This document shows, piece after piece, positions 19,784-30,927 of a stretch of 33,465 nt of DNA. The first letter of the stretch is position 1; each line of letters opens with the position of its first letter. Both the position numbers and the translations under genes were made by a program. The notes under the pieces were generated by a model. That model saw only the letters and a program-made list of their open reading frames with translations. It was not told where the DNA came from and ran no database searches. This stretch comes from Phlegmacium glaucopus (Eukaryota; Basidiomycota; Agaricomycetes; Agaricales; Cortinariaceae), in NCBI GenBank assembly GCA_015039465.1, contig MU130359.1, forward strand, positions 268,588 to 302,052, in the 5' to 3' direction.

Positions 19784-20039
19784 ATGGTCTTTCTTTCTTT
19801 TCAATTCAAACCCTTTTCTTTCTATTTTCGGATGTTGTAGCAATGTATTCTCGTCTTAGTGTACATACCCCACAATTTGTTCAATATCAATCAAGATCTA
19901 TATTTTGACATTACGGGCCAAGCGATCACGACTAGCATACAAAAAAGTAAAGGACAACTACAATATTTAGACAAGGGGGACACAAGAACAGAGAAAACTA
20001 TCCGATTAGCTAACCATTCTTCTTATCCATGACTGGCCA
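19784..20039. other. Convergent 3' region
   Basis: Between the stop of the AAA ATPase gene and the possible gene on the other strand. T-rich sequence directly after the stop is consistent with a 3' untranslated region. No further feature seen. Confidence 0.4.
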
Positions 20040-20714
20040 TCAGGTCCTTCTCTTTTTCTCTCCCTTGCCAAAATATGACCGTTCTATAGCGCAAGATGCA
20101 TTCACGATGACCAGGGTAGACGACGTCATGGCGCTCAAGCCAAACACGAATACCTAGTAATCAAATTATGAGTTATTAAAAGTTCTGACGTGGGATCAGT
20201 TTTGGACGAACAGTGACAACGGGACCAAAAAATTTCGTCAACAAGGGTGATGGACTTGGGCACCTTGGCTCAGTATGCACAGTAGGGCTGGATGGAAGTA
20301 TCCTTTGGAAGTCATCCCCTGATTAACACCGGACGATCAGCTACGAAAGGGCTGGGCGAGGTTGGGTGCAACGTACCTGATCCCCAAAATAAGGGATCTT
20401 ACCGCCGGCATCTTTAGCCTTTTTGATCGTTCAAAGATTTTCTAGAACGCAGTGTCAACCGCTATAATTTGATTTATGAGTAAATCATACATGAGAACGA
20501 TACTGAGAGGGACGTTTACATCACAGGTCCCATGAGGTCAATCTCAGCTAAAAATTGATCCTTGAAACCTCCATTCCACGCGGATGAAGAAACGTAGACG
20601 TAGATTTCTGGACCTAGTCTCCAGAAAACAGAAGAAATCAGTGTCGAGATCCAAAATAAAAGTTCTTTCTACGAACTTGATACCAAACCGGAAAAAGTCG
20701 GTTAAACCACCCAT
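20040..20714 (-). pseudogene. Possible decayed multi-exon gene of unknown family
   Basis: On the minus strand several blocks look coding but do not join in one frame. A start ATG at 20714 gives MGGLTDFFRFGIKFVERTF. A second frame gives RLGPEIYVYVSSSAWNGGF and KDQFLAEIDLMGPV (about 20620-20525). Another gives KAKDAGGKIPYFGDQ followed by a GTACGT donor (about 20420-20375), then FQRILPSSPTVHTEP and LLTKFFGPVVTVRPK, and last VFVFGLSAMTSSTLVIVNAS to a TGA at 20042-20040. The last block is hydrophobic and could be a membrane segment. Some breaks may be introns I failed to place, but the change of frame before RLGPEIY has no good splice sites. I do not recognise the family. The neighbouring PPIL4-like gene is clearly broken, which makes decay here plausible. 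Confidence 0.4.
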
Positions 20715-20785
20715 GTTCCTGGGTTAGTCCTTGATCTAGCGAATTTTTTTTTTAAGAGGTACCTCTGCTTGCAGCATTGATCTCA

Positions 20786-20896
<111 letters not shown>

Positions 20897-21156
20897 TCAC
20901 GGCAAGCTTTCTCATTTTTTCCTTTGCGGCGAGTGCGCCATAGATGGCTTTCGCTGAAAAAAAAGGGAGAGTCGGTTATAAACAACGCCCAACATCAGTA
21001 ACTGGGTTATAAGGAGCGGGAGACGGCGGTTGATGCCTCACAGATCGACCAGTGACGTTGGCAAAGCACTAGGAACGAATCTAACTTTGTGCATCACGCG
21101 GACTTAAAAAAAAAAAGGAGCTCACAGCATTGCAAACATAAAAACAAGCGCAGTTA

Positions 21157-22650
21157 TTATCTCCCGTCTCGATCAGAGCGTCTCTCTCTGCTCCTGCTTC
21201 TTTCACGATCATAATCCCTATCTCTAGCCGAGTCTTTATGTCTCAATAGTAGCGGAGATTTTGAGCGTTTCCGACGACGTTCTCGTGAATAGTCCTGGTC
21301 CCGACTGCGGATTCGTTTACGACGGCGCTCAGATTCGGTATGAGATGCATCAAACATGCCATAAGCATTTGCATGGGTGCCTAGTGAATTGCCTCTCATC
21401 CCGGTATCGACAAGTCATTTCCAGGTCGTCGTGACCCGCAAAACCAGATCGTATCTTGTCTATGACTCGTTTTGGACCTCGGGTGCTGTTGTTGACCACG
21501 AGCCACTGAGTCGAGCAACGGACTGCGAGCTATAGAAGGAGGTTAAGTTAGGATCTGTAAGAGTGAAAATGCTGTACTTACAAATCAACCCAAAGACATC
21601 GATCGTCAACCAATACATTTTGCATTTTAAAGTATGCCTAAGCCTTTGAGTGAGTGGTGATAACTGAAGATGAAAATGAACCATAATTCACCTGTTCAGC
21701 GTCCTCTCGTTTATCGTATTCAATGAAGGCATACTGGAGAGAATTGCCAGTCCGTTAATCTCTAATCACTTAACAGCTCATGATGAGACCAAACCGCGAA
21801 AAGGTTAGTTCTAAATCTTCATCTCTTGTCACAGGATTAAGTTTGCAAACAAACAACATGTTCTCTGGGGGTTGGCGAATGGAAGATGGCCAACCATCCC
21901 AAGGGTGAGAGCAGACGTTGTTGCTGCCTTTTCCCGTCGGATGCGTTCCTCCTCATCTGGAAGAGTGGCGAAAGGGTCTTCACCCTCAGTAATCCGTGTC
22001 GAGTTGTCCGGTGGACGCGTGGGTGAGGATGGGGGTATAGACAAGCCTGGCGGATCGGGAAAGGGATCATCTACAATTTTGGAGCGAATTGAGTCTTTGT
22101 AAAGCGAGCGAAAACAAAAGAAACGTACTAAGTATGACGACATGCCTTATTCGTACATCCTTGAACGTTTGAACGGCCGTCCATCTTGATCCACGAAGAC
22201 TTCATTCAACTTATCTACCGTATCCAGCCCTTTCGACCACACGTCCGAACACTGCGTGCCTGCCATCCAGGTAGTCGATATTGTCACCAAGCGTGATGAA
22301 GAACTGACTTCCACATCCACCTTTGTGGTTCTCTAATGCAAGTGCAATGGCCATGGATACTGTGCCTTTGTGTTTATCCTTCAATGTTGGCAAGATTTCG
22401 GGTGGGAAGTAGCGTGAAGGAGGAGGGTCGGAAGAATCAATGACCAAATAGATTGACCACCTGTGCTAGTCGCTCCAGCTTGGGCCAGAACATCTTTTGA
22501 TACTGTATATGGAGAGTTAGAAAATTCTGGCCAAAGTCATCGAGACAAAAAAAGGGACCAACCATTGAAAAAGGTGTTCAAGTTGTAATAGTACGCTTTA
22601 CATAACTCAGTTAGGCAGGACTAAGTGATGTTTCAAATAAGGACCGACAT
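21157..22650 (-). pseudogene. PPIL4-type spliceosomal cyclophilin (cyclophilin + RRM + RS tail), pseudogene
   Basis: Pieces in the correct order match a PPIL4/Cyp6-type nuclear peptidyl-prolyl isomerase. They are MSVLI at the start (22650), ELCKAYYYN (about 22600), the cyclophilin core with GTVSMAIA, GCGSQFFITLGDN and DGRHAVFGRVVE (22447-22220), DTVDKLNEVFVDQDGRPFK, DPFPDPPGL (about 22066), RRM words LFVCKLNP and LQYAFIEY, then SQSVARLSGSW (about 21530) and an Arg/Ser/Asp-rich tail (21399-21157). Damage is extensive: an extra T after ATGTCGGTCC, lost exon sequence after it, one-base shifts near 22450 and in GTCGAAAGGG, an extra ~8 bases at CGTTCAAACGTTCAAGG, a small loss before PPENM, and two nonsense codons (TAA) where Glu and Lys are expected. 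At least two 3' introns still splice in frame on paper. The eight clean intron junctions of the AAA ATPase gene argue against poor sequence quality. Confidence 0.88.
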
Positions 22651-24359
22651 CTCCTTTGGGACGGCAGCCGAGGGAACACACTTCAAGTCGTTCATCCTTG
22701 CTACTCGGTATTTTAGGTTAATTGATATTTGATTCATCTTTTGAATGTGAAATAAAACCATATCACTTCTCATCAGCGGCAGCATATACCTCATCCCAAC
22801 GATAGCATATATTATCATCGTACACACCCTGGATCCATGGGTGCGCTCTTCGCCCAAAACATTGCTTGTGATTTCTTCTAGGTAGAATTTAACGTAACTT
22901 CGTTGAGGAAAGCACTCCAGTTTGCCTAATAAATCTAAGATTAAATCTCTTATCTGTAAGGCATTCGTACAACCGTACAGAAACTTGCCTTGTCTCTTTC
23001 AGATTCCGTCAGAGGAGGACAGAGGTCGAATCCTTGGTCGATGCCCATATCTGTTGACAATTATGTTGATACTTGGTGTAATACTAGAAGTATACAAAAA
23101 CTGGGAAGGAGCGATGGGAAGGTTCTATGAACAAGTGAATCTAATCGGTCTCTCACTCCGTATCAAACACTATTCAATGTTATAATAATCCCAATGGAGG
23201 AACCGGAGGCACTGAACATCAAGAAGAATGAGCAGTGAGCGCTACTGAGCACCAAATTCTCAGCCTCTGCTTGACGTACCACGGGTGCAAGTCAAGCTTT
23301 CCGTCTTGGTTCTGCTTTTCTGTAGTCTCCTAAAACAGACAATCGATCACTACTATATAGCTTTTCTGAGCCTGAACCTGTGGATTGGAGATCCGGTCCG
23401 GCTTCCCCGTAAAGTTAAGCAGTAATAAGCACTGGCTTGCCCGAAAAATGCCACAACTTGAATAATTTTATCAAGGAGTCCTTATTGCAAATGCCCGCAA
23501 ATAGTAATTCCGTTACTCCCTTCTTGGATGTCTCCAAAGATTCTCCATCTCAGAAAGCAGGAAGAATGATATCGTAAGAACCGTGTTAGAACACCATGAA
23601 AAGGACAAATTCACAAGTTGAATAAAATGAAAAGACGGTTCTGAATCTGATATCCGGAGCCTTGGTGTATTCAGTAGTACTCCGACTGATTGCCGCAACC
23701 CTATGTTGGCAGAATATCCAACTTGAACGCAGGGGTACTCTGAAGAAATCTGCAGTATAAATATTAAACCCTATTTCAGCACCCATTTTAGGAAACATAT
23801 TTCGGGGAGGATGCGTCTTGAGCAAGTCTTGAGACTTGGGGACCGTCACGACACGTCAAGTTGTGAGAGGAAAAGGTGAACGATGCGAACGTGATGCAAA
23901 TGCCCTCAATCTAGCCGTCTGTATCCTAGTAGATGCCCATCATAGGCCAGTGAAGATTCCAAGTCATCCATCGATCATCGATGATTCTTGGATGAATCCA
24001 TGGCAGAAATCTCAAAGACGTATCATGCATGTTACATATGTCCCAACTTGAATCCATTGATGTTCCTGATTGGAAGCCTTGAATCCCTAACATGGGATAT
24101 AATCCGAGAAGTTTCTGTTCGCAAGGCTTATTCAAGACTTCTGATGCTCTTCTTGAATCGGATGGAGAAGGGTATGAACGACAGCATGACAGTTCTTAAT
24201 GCCCGCTTCGTCTCTTCTAGTCTCACTGACCCGGAGATGAATTATAACCAAGTTGGGAGGCTTCGTCCAAGCCTCGACATGGTTAGCGTTGTCCCTAAGA
24301 ATTCAGTATTGTAGTCTGATGGAAGAGTCCAACTAGTTTCGGCCTGTTGAACTTCCTTG
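22651..24359. other. Intergenic DNA, no gene recognised
   Basis: Short frames exist on both strands but none has a recognisable domain, a good codon pattern or consistent splice sites. The segment may include further decayed genes or repeat remnants. Confidence 0.45.
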
Positions 24360-24990
24360 TTGTGTAGTATATCCTTGAATCAATAGTCAAGGTTCAGTCT
24401 CTAGTGTGATGTGATACTATAATTACCAGAGAAGTCGTCAGAAGCATATGACTGTAGCAAATTTGTACATAGAGAATGTCCGTCCGTACCTGTGATTACT
24501 GTACACATTTCATCACATTTGAATAGTTATGTGCAGACTGGTTTGAGTGGGCCTTTGCCTTCAGCACAGCAGATCCGAGTTCTGTCCGAACAGATATCTT
24601 ACGATACTACTAGAGCTCACTTACCTGCATATCCCTTTTAACACCCATATTTTCCTGATGTGGATCTGTGCATTGAATATGTGCTCAACGAAGATGAGGA
24701 TTTAATCGATAACTGCAAGTCGTACCTGAGAAAGTTAAGAGAAAGTCCTGTGACACTGTGACACAATGCATCCTCCTGATCTCCATGGAGTCGTTCTAGA
24801 AATTCCCTTGCTATTAAACTTGAACGCGCTTGCCAGTGGATCTGTCCAAGATAATGGTGCTTTTGTGACGATACTGAAGTGCTCCTCCCTCCATAAATTG
24901 TCACCCTCGGTTATGATCACATTGATCAGCTGCTCCGTTAGCACCCCACAACGTCGTGAGCGTCTAAACTTGGCAACTGCTTGGGAATTG
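24360..24990 (-). repeat. Dispersed repeat with coding relic (copy 1)
   Basis: The reverse complement matches 32215-32790 over several hundred bases with many substitutions and small indels. Shared translated words show coding ancestry: AREFLERLHGDQEDALC here against TREFIEQHGDEEDALC there, followed by CTDP in both. Frames are interrupted in both copies. A third short match lies at 29560-29600. Farther upstream on this strand (25186-24940) another open stretch exists without known motifs. Family unknown. Confidence 0.65.
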
Positions 24991-26130
24991 CCGATGTGTC
25001 GACTCGGAAATTAAATACAGAACCACCATGGAATGTCAGACCATCGATGGCTCTCATTGGGAGCTGCAGAACATGAGCAAAAGTACACCCTCCCTCATTT
25101 GATTGGGTGACACAACTTGAGTTCTGTGGTACTTGGGAGGTTCCGTCGTTGGAGCTGATTGCAGGACCAGCGATAATAGTTTCCAAGGTCGTATGCCAAA
25201 ATACCTCGTTTTCGGATTTCTGTCCGCATCTGTCCGGATGGTGACCGATCCCTGAGTAGCACTCAACCTGAGTTCTTGATTCACTCTATACCCCCTAGAT
25301 TTTCAGGTTACAGTTATTTAAGGAAGGTTTATATCTGTAGATGCGGATTGGCTGGTCCCAACCAGGAATCATTGCTTTTTATTCGCAAGGAAGAATGAGA
25401 AATTGCGTAGCTGGACTTATGGTAACTCCGAGTCGACGTGCCAGCAATTATGCCAGTGTTGACATGCCTTCAACGGAAAGTCCCTCTTTTCCGAGCAGCT
25501 TCACTTCAAATATCTCACCTCACTAATTTCTGATTACAACCACACATCTGTTTGCTTAGCACTGGGCCACTGGCACACGGGCTGAAGAGCTGTCTCAATT
25601 GGTGCCTGGAATAGAACCCGCGCCCGTGAGGCCATAACTATATTAGTGCACGGATCTCCGCGAGCATAATAGTACTCCGTTTGAGCCAGTGAACTATAAA
25701 TGATAAGGACCTTTTAATAAACCCACCCATCAGTCTGCTTTTGTGCAGAAAGAGTTTGTGCCCGGAAGTGAAGAGTAATTAGATGGATCGACTCTGGAGC
25801 GGAGAGGACCTAGTGCGCAGCAAGCCCAATGATTAACCAAAGAGGGGAATAACGAAAATTCGGACGGAGACAAGCGCTCCCTGCACTACCGCTATCAGAA
25901 ACAGTAAAACGGCACTACTATTTGAATGTACTTCTACATGCGATTCCTATTAATTTTGGGAGAGGATTTGGTGAATCCTAATTTTAATGAATCGTAAAAT
26001 CAATTCATTTCCAGATAACTGGGCCTAAATCCTTTTCTGAATTTGATAAGTTTGAAAATAACAGTTGTTTGTAAGAATCGTCATTGTCATGAGACCAAGT
26101 CAATGTGGTAGAAATCTACTCCCCTATTTC
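24991..26130. other. Intergenic DNA, no gene assigned
   Basis: An open minus-strand stretch at 25186-24941 directly precedes the repeat and might belong to it. The rest shows no coding or RNA signal I can support. Confidence 0.4.
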
Positions 26131-26135
26131 ACGAA

Positions 26136-26145
26136 TATAAAAGGG
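26136..26145 (+). promoter_or_regulatory. TATA box of the gene at 26235
   Basis: A strong TATAAAAGGG lies 99 bases upstream of the ATG at 26235, a typical placement. It is one of the clearest core-promoter signals in the window. Confidence 0.7.
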
Positions 26146-26234
26146 GCTAGAATTTATTGGAGCGGACCCAACGAAGATCCACCACCGGACTTTGCTCTTT
26201 CCTGTGTGTCTTTTTGCGCTCACAACTCTTCATC

Positions 26235-26765
26235 ATGACCGACATTGCCGATCTCTATAACGCACTTCCATCTATCGAGGATGCGGACGAGAAGTTCATT
26301 GATCGCGAGGCAACCTTTACCAAACTCATTCCTTTCACTTCCAAATACAACAACCGTTATGGGGTATGCCTCGTCCATGCTCACGCCAAACTGGAGCCAG
26401 GCGAGGTAATGATATCCACCAGCGACAGCGTCACCGAGCCTGTCAAAATCTCAGAACTGGGAGCATTTTATCCGGAGAGATGGCTTGTCAGTGGACAGCC
26501 ATACGAGTTCTCCAACCGCCCGATCGACAATCCGCCTACTCCTGACGTCTTTAACGAGTTCAGGGAGCTGGTAGGCGCTGACTCGGCGCTCGGCCTCTTC
26601 TGTGTCGATGAAAATGGGCCGAAGACAAGGACAGAGACGACCGAGGGGAGACGAAGTATTACTAAGCCTGGTCCACCACCCGATGGCCAAAAAGCTCTCG
26701 AGACGGCATGGGTACCCGGTACAAATATAGTTTACTCGATTTGCGTTATTTGTTACGGCTGCTAG
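26235..26765 (+). CDS. Uncharacterised fungal protein, 176 residues
   Basis: An uninterrupted frame begins at the ATG in TTCATCATGACC and ends with a TAG at 26763-26765. The frame is open back to 26157, but there is no ATG before 26235 in it and the TATA box lies at 26136. The protein starts MTDIADLYNALPSIEDADEK, has a central region with CLVHAHAKLEPGEVMIST and YPERWLVSGQPYEFSNRP, and no signal peptide or membrane segment. The pattern of an LVHAH word, an LEPGE word and a YPE-W-L word is one I associate with short uncharacterised proteins widespread in fungi; no function is known to me. The last residues (NIVYSICVICYGC) look unlike the rest, so a missed 3' intron or a small frameshift after WVPGT is possible. 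It stands alone between repeats. Confidence 0.7.
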   Translation: MTDIADLYNALPSIEDADEKFIDREATFTKLIPFTSKYNNRYGVCLVHAHAKLEPGEVMISTSDSVTEPVKISELGAFYPERWLVSGQPYEFSNRPIDNPPTPDVFNEFRELVGADSALGLFCVDENGPKTRTETTEGRRSITKPGPPPDGQKALETAWVPGTNIVYSICVICYGC

Positions 26766-27390
26766 TCTTCCCAAATCCACACCACGGCGTTCACACGGTC
26801 CATGATCGAATGGATAATAGCTACGTAAATAGGTTTGATTATCGAGACCTCGTATCTACGAAAAGACATGTACTCTCTGTTCCGTTCCAATTTCTTTTCA
26901 AGTCATTTATTGCTGTCTGAAGTATTGTTCCCTGACCATCACGGCCTTGCTCAAGCCTTGCTCCGATTCGGTAAATGTAGCATATTTCACAGTTACCGCA
27001 GTTTTACATACTTGCTCAGTACTTTGTAGGGCCTCAGCTATGTTACGAGCCTATTTATAGGACTCGTTCTATTATTATTGATAATTGATCTGGATGGGCC
27101 AAAAATTATATGCTAAAGACCAAACCTTTGCAGACTTTTAACCATCACGTGCAAATTCACTCAAAGCCAAACAAAGTCGCTCCTAACAAAATCATGAGTG
27201 GAATTTACCTTGACGTTAAACGTTTGCAAGAGAGGGCGAAAGGTTGAGATTAAGTTGAATTAAGACTGAAATCAGGGATATATGACAAAGAGAAAAAGTT
27301 GCAACCTATGTCTGTGTCTATGTACTTTATGTAAATAAAATAAAATAAATGGACTTGACACCAAGGGGGCACCGGGATCAAAAAAAAATA
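26766..27390. other. Intergenic DNA between gene and MULE-type element
   Basis: Includes the presumed 3' untranslated region of the upstream gene. It ends in an AT-rich AAATAAAATAAAATAAA run and a short A-tract just before the TSD of the next element. No gene seen. Confidence 0.45.
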
Positions 27391-27399
27391 CCCGGGGTC

Positions 27400-28117
27400 C
27401 AGGCTCCTAAAAGCAGCCGCTCGTCTCGCGAGCTATTCTTACTATGAGGGAGCTTATCTAATAATTGATGGCTGAACAAATAAACAAACCTAAGGTCTCC
27501 AGCTCGCGAGAGAGCGGCTGCCGGAAAAGTTGGTCGGTGATCTCGGAGACCACTGATTAACCCCAAGGTTGGGTTCCAAATTTGGCCGCAATGAGTGACA
27601 AGACCGTGATATGGTTGATTCTAGTATGATAAGAATATAGCTACAAGTCAACGCAGTAGCGCGTTGGCATTAAGTAGTCCACGTAGTAGCCCTACATGTT
27701 ATATAAACTATTATGTGCATACGTGTTCTGTTTAAGAACCAAACTTTGCCTGTACAAGGGCACAGACGGTACCTCCTGGATGGTTCATTCCCTTCATGTT
27801 TTAGGTGGTGAATGTGTACTTTCCAGTTTCATTTGGAATTGTGCTCATAAGGCTCATAAGTACTTAGTTTTCGTATCATATTCAAGTTTTTGTGTCTAGT
27901 ATCTACATCAATATTGCTTGTGACGAGAATGTGACACGACTGCTTAGCGAACCCAGCCTTGGGGTTAATCAGTGGTCTCCGAGATCACCGACCAACTTTT
28001 CCGGCAGCCGCTCTCTCGCGAGCTTAGGTTTGTTTATTTGTTCAGCCATCAATTATTAGATAAGCTCCCTCATAGTAAGAATAGCTCGCGAGACGAGCGG
28101 CTGCTTTTAGGAGCCTG
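27400..28117. mobile_element. Mutator-like foldback element, 718 bases, with 9-base TSD
   Basis: Long terminal inverted repeats at 27400-27576 and 27949-28117, starting CAGGCTCCTAAAAGC, are near-identical except for one 8-base indel (GTCTCCAG present only on the left) and a few substitutions. They are flanked by perfect 9-base duplications CCCGGGGTC at 27391-27399 and 28118-28126. Long TIRs with a 9-base TSD are the signature of Mutator-like elements. The 372-base centre has no transposase. Each arm carries nested CTCGCGAG palindromes, and a transcript would fold into one long hairpin. Confidence 0.9.
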
Positions 28118-28289
28118 CCCGGGGTCGATTTATTTTTTACAACTAACTTATGTAATCAGGCACACATCTATATATGGCAATATGATGTCATCCTATCCTC
28201 ACCTCCGTGCTCGCTTGCCTCCCCTTGCCTCAGAAGACACCTCACAAGCAGTGCAAACCTAATTCTGGGGCTCCAACTCTAGGTATTAG

Positions 28290-28808
28290 TAGTGATGGAC
28301 AGGTCCGGTTTGGTCCGGTTCCCTTGCTTTTTTGCCAAACTGAGAACCGAACTTATGGTTTGGTTCAGGCATTTGGCCGAACCTTGAACTGAACCTCTGT
28401 TCAGGTCCAGTTCAGGTCCGGTTCAGGTTTGAACCTGTATTTTTTCCCACTATTGTATTTGCCTAGAAAATCCTTCAAAACATTGCCCTCATATAAATGC
28501 ATAATTTTCTGGTGAAGTAGATGTTTTTAGTAGAGAATTTTCCTTGAATTTGAGCCAAATTTGATCTCTGGCATGGTGTGTCCACGGTCTAATAATTAAT
28601 AAAACCACCAATGAGATCCACCTTATGCTCCTTATGGCTACCATAAATGCTTGTAGTATTCAATAGATGCTTACATATGCTCATGGGCAGAGATTGTACA
28701 AATAATGTCACAAAATCTTGAAAAAATCAGGAAAAAATACCTGCTCACAGCATTCGGTTTGAACCTCTTCAATTCTGCCGAACCTTGAACTGGACTTGGC
28801 CATCACTA
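28290..28808 (+). mobile_element. hAT-type non-autonomous DNA transposon, 519 bases (copy 2)
   Basis: Same family and orientation as 13947-14580, with ends TAGTGATGG and CCATCACTA and perfect 8-base duplications GGTATTAG at 28282-28289 and 28809-28816. It is shorter mainly because roughly 100 bases near the right end are missing. No coding capacity. Confidence 0.95.
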
Positions 28809-28845
28809 GGTATTAGAGGTGATACTAACATCTCAGGTAAGTAAT

Positions 28846-29031
28846 TGTTGGAATTTATCAAACCCAGTAGTTAAGTAGTTGATAATATTATTTACGTTTG
28901 GCCAGCGCGGGTCTAGCGCCTTGCAAACGAGTGAGTAAAACGGTACAGTACCACTACTACTCATATCCTACTGTGCTTACTAATCATTCCTAATCGGGAA
29001 GAGCCTTTCAGATGCTCGAAAATATTCAACA
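28846..29031 (+). repeat. Short solo LTR, 186 bases, with TSD GTAAT
   Basis: Full-length copy of the family at 2739-2923, flanked by perfect 5-base duplications GTAAT at 28841-28845 and 29032-29036. Ends TGTTGG and CAACA. It lies 37 bases to the right of the hAT-type element. Confidence 0.93.
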
Positions 29032-29036
29032 GTAAT

Positions 29037-30189
29037 GCAGCACAATCCTACTTGATAATGTGGTACTTACCCATTGAGTTTCACAGCCAGACTGATTACA
29101 TTTGATTGTGCCACCTGATCAACCATCAAGTACCTGGGTGAAGGGATATTCAGTGCATTTCAAATTGCCTATAGATACTAGTTGTAAATAGTGTGATCAC
29201 CCATAAAATATGAATATTACAGTCTTATCTACCTACACCAGACCTATGCTACTAGAGAAACTCATTTCTGCACATCTTATGCATGTAGTAAGCTTCAAAT
29301 TGATGTTTTAAACCCTTGTTCTGGTGAAGTCCTTTTTTTTTTTCAGGGCCTCTGGCTGGACTAACTAACCAGGTATCGGTCCAGCATTTCAATCCCGGTG
29401 CCCCCTTGCTTGACACTTGTAAATGCCATGCAAAACAAGGACTCGGAATAACAAAACATCCTCTCAACTCTTTCAACATTTGTTCCATCGAGCCAAAAGC
29501 CAAGTCACCAGATGGTAAGTCACCTCTAGCACCACGATTTTGTAAGTACACTTGCTAACAGAGCAGCTGATCATAATCGAGGGTGACAATTTGTACATCA
29601 GGGGAAAATATATATATACATAGTTTCTCACCAATGTACATTGCATCAGTAGCTCTTCCACCATTGCCAGTTGTATCTGATAGTTGTCATAAACTGTGGT
29701 AGCCCATTGTACCATCTCAGTAGTCTGTGGTAGTCCATTGCACCATCTCAGTAGTCTGTAGTGGCATATTCCACTATCTCAGGAGTTGCTAGTAGATTCA
29801 ACATAAATATCAGTTGCTCAGATTGCACCCACACTAGCATCAGTTGTTCACATATTCTTCACTTAATTTCTGTTGCATGATCAAGTTGCAAGTAAGTTTC
29901 AGTATTCTAGTTGTAGGTTTATGGTTTTCTTAAATTTATTTCAACTTCATTTTTGTTTTGGGCTTATATTATCTGTCAGTGGAGATGCTCTGAGGTAAAA
30001 CAAAATCTTACATAAGACAAGTGTTGACCAACAATTCCCAAATTGAAAACCTGAATTAAAAGGCATATCAGATTTTTTTGACAGAGGTACTTACAAGTGA
30101 AGACAGACAAACCAAAGTGGCTGTGTCATCAAGACAAATTCTCTAATTTCAAAACCGCCCAAACAGCAAACATTGATGCCAAACAAACA
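29037..30189. other. Intergenic DNA, no gene seen
   Basis: Contains a short match (about 29560-29600, AGCAGCTGATCATAAT then GAGGGTGACAATTTGT) to the dispersed repeat at 24360-24990, and a directly repeated GTAGTCCATTGCACCATCTC-like motif at about 29690-29790. No gene supported. Confidence 0.45.
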
Positions 30190-30194
30190 GTAAC

Positions 30195-30640
30195 ATCATA
30201 TGACCGATCTTTTTTTTTCTTCCCACCCATCCCTTCTACAGCAACAACAACAGCCACAGTACCAACAACAACCCCCTTCAACAAAACACCCCCCATGGGG
30301 TACTTTTATTTCTTTCTGACAACTTATAATGCTAATGACAATGTCCCCCTTCACCAGGAGGATTTTTTTACTTTCTACTAGATTACTACAACATTGAATC
30401 ATCAGATTCAATGTCGTCACCATCACCATTGCCATCACCACACTTCGCCAGCCAACCACGACTAACCACACCACATCACATGTCCACAAATGTGTCCACA
30501 ACCATGCCACGACACATGCATGTGAATGTGCCTACAACCGCCATGTCACACCCTCCACAACCACACCTCATCATGTCACGCAATGATGACAACAACCACA
30601 AATGTGTCCACTGTTACGGCGACTATAAGCTTGCACTCAC
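30195..30640. repeat. C/A-rich low-complexity region
   Basis: The plus strand is dominated by ACAACAACA, CCATCACCA and CACAACC words, the strand-opposite of the G/T bias at 3699-4540. It includes C-run/G-run inverted words near 30290 and 30340, each next to a T-tract. Frames read through it reflect composition only. Confidence 0.6.
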
Positions 30641-30927
30641 GTTCGGTGCTGGGCCAATAGACCAAGTAACTAGGGACTGTTGTACAGTTGCAATCATATT
30701 CAACAAGTTAAGACTGAGGACAGTGTGTTCTGAGCAAGCTGGTAGATTAAGACCATAGGGAATTACAGAAGGTCTAAACTAAGGAATTGTAGCTATGGGT
30801 ATGGCTCTTATATACTAGAGGGTTGAGTCAGAGATAAAGGGATGGTCTGTGCTAGGAGTACGAGTTGGTACAAGTCAGAGATAAGGGGAGTGGGAGTGAT
30901 AGGTATATATAGTACAAGAGAACAGGA

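Noticed and set aside
23385..23460. Stretch with GGATTGGAGATCC and AAGTTAAGCAG words, recalling 5S rRNA or a 5S-derived SINE
   Set aside because: The order and spacing of the internal control boxes do not fit a 5S gene and I could not draw the 5S fold; similarity is limited to short words.
30411..30758. Open frame with Pro/His/Thr-rich product
   Set aside because: Mostly CCA/CAC low-complexity sequence without a recognisable domain; not supportable as a gene.
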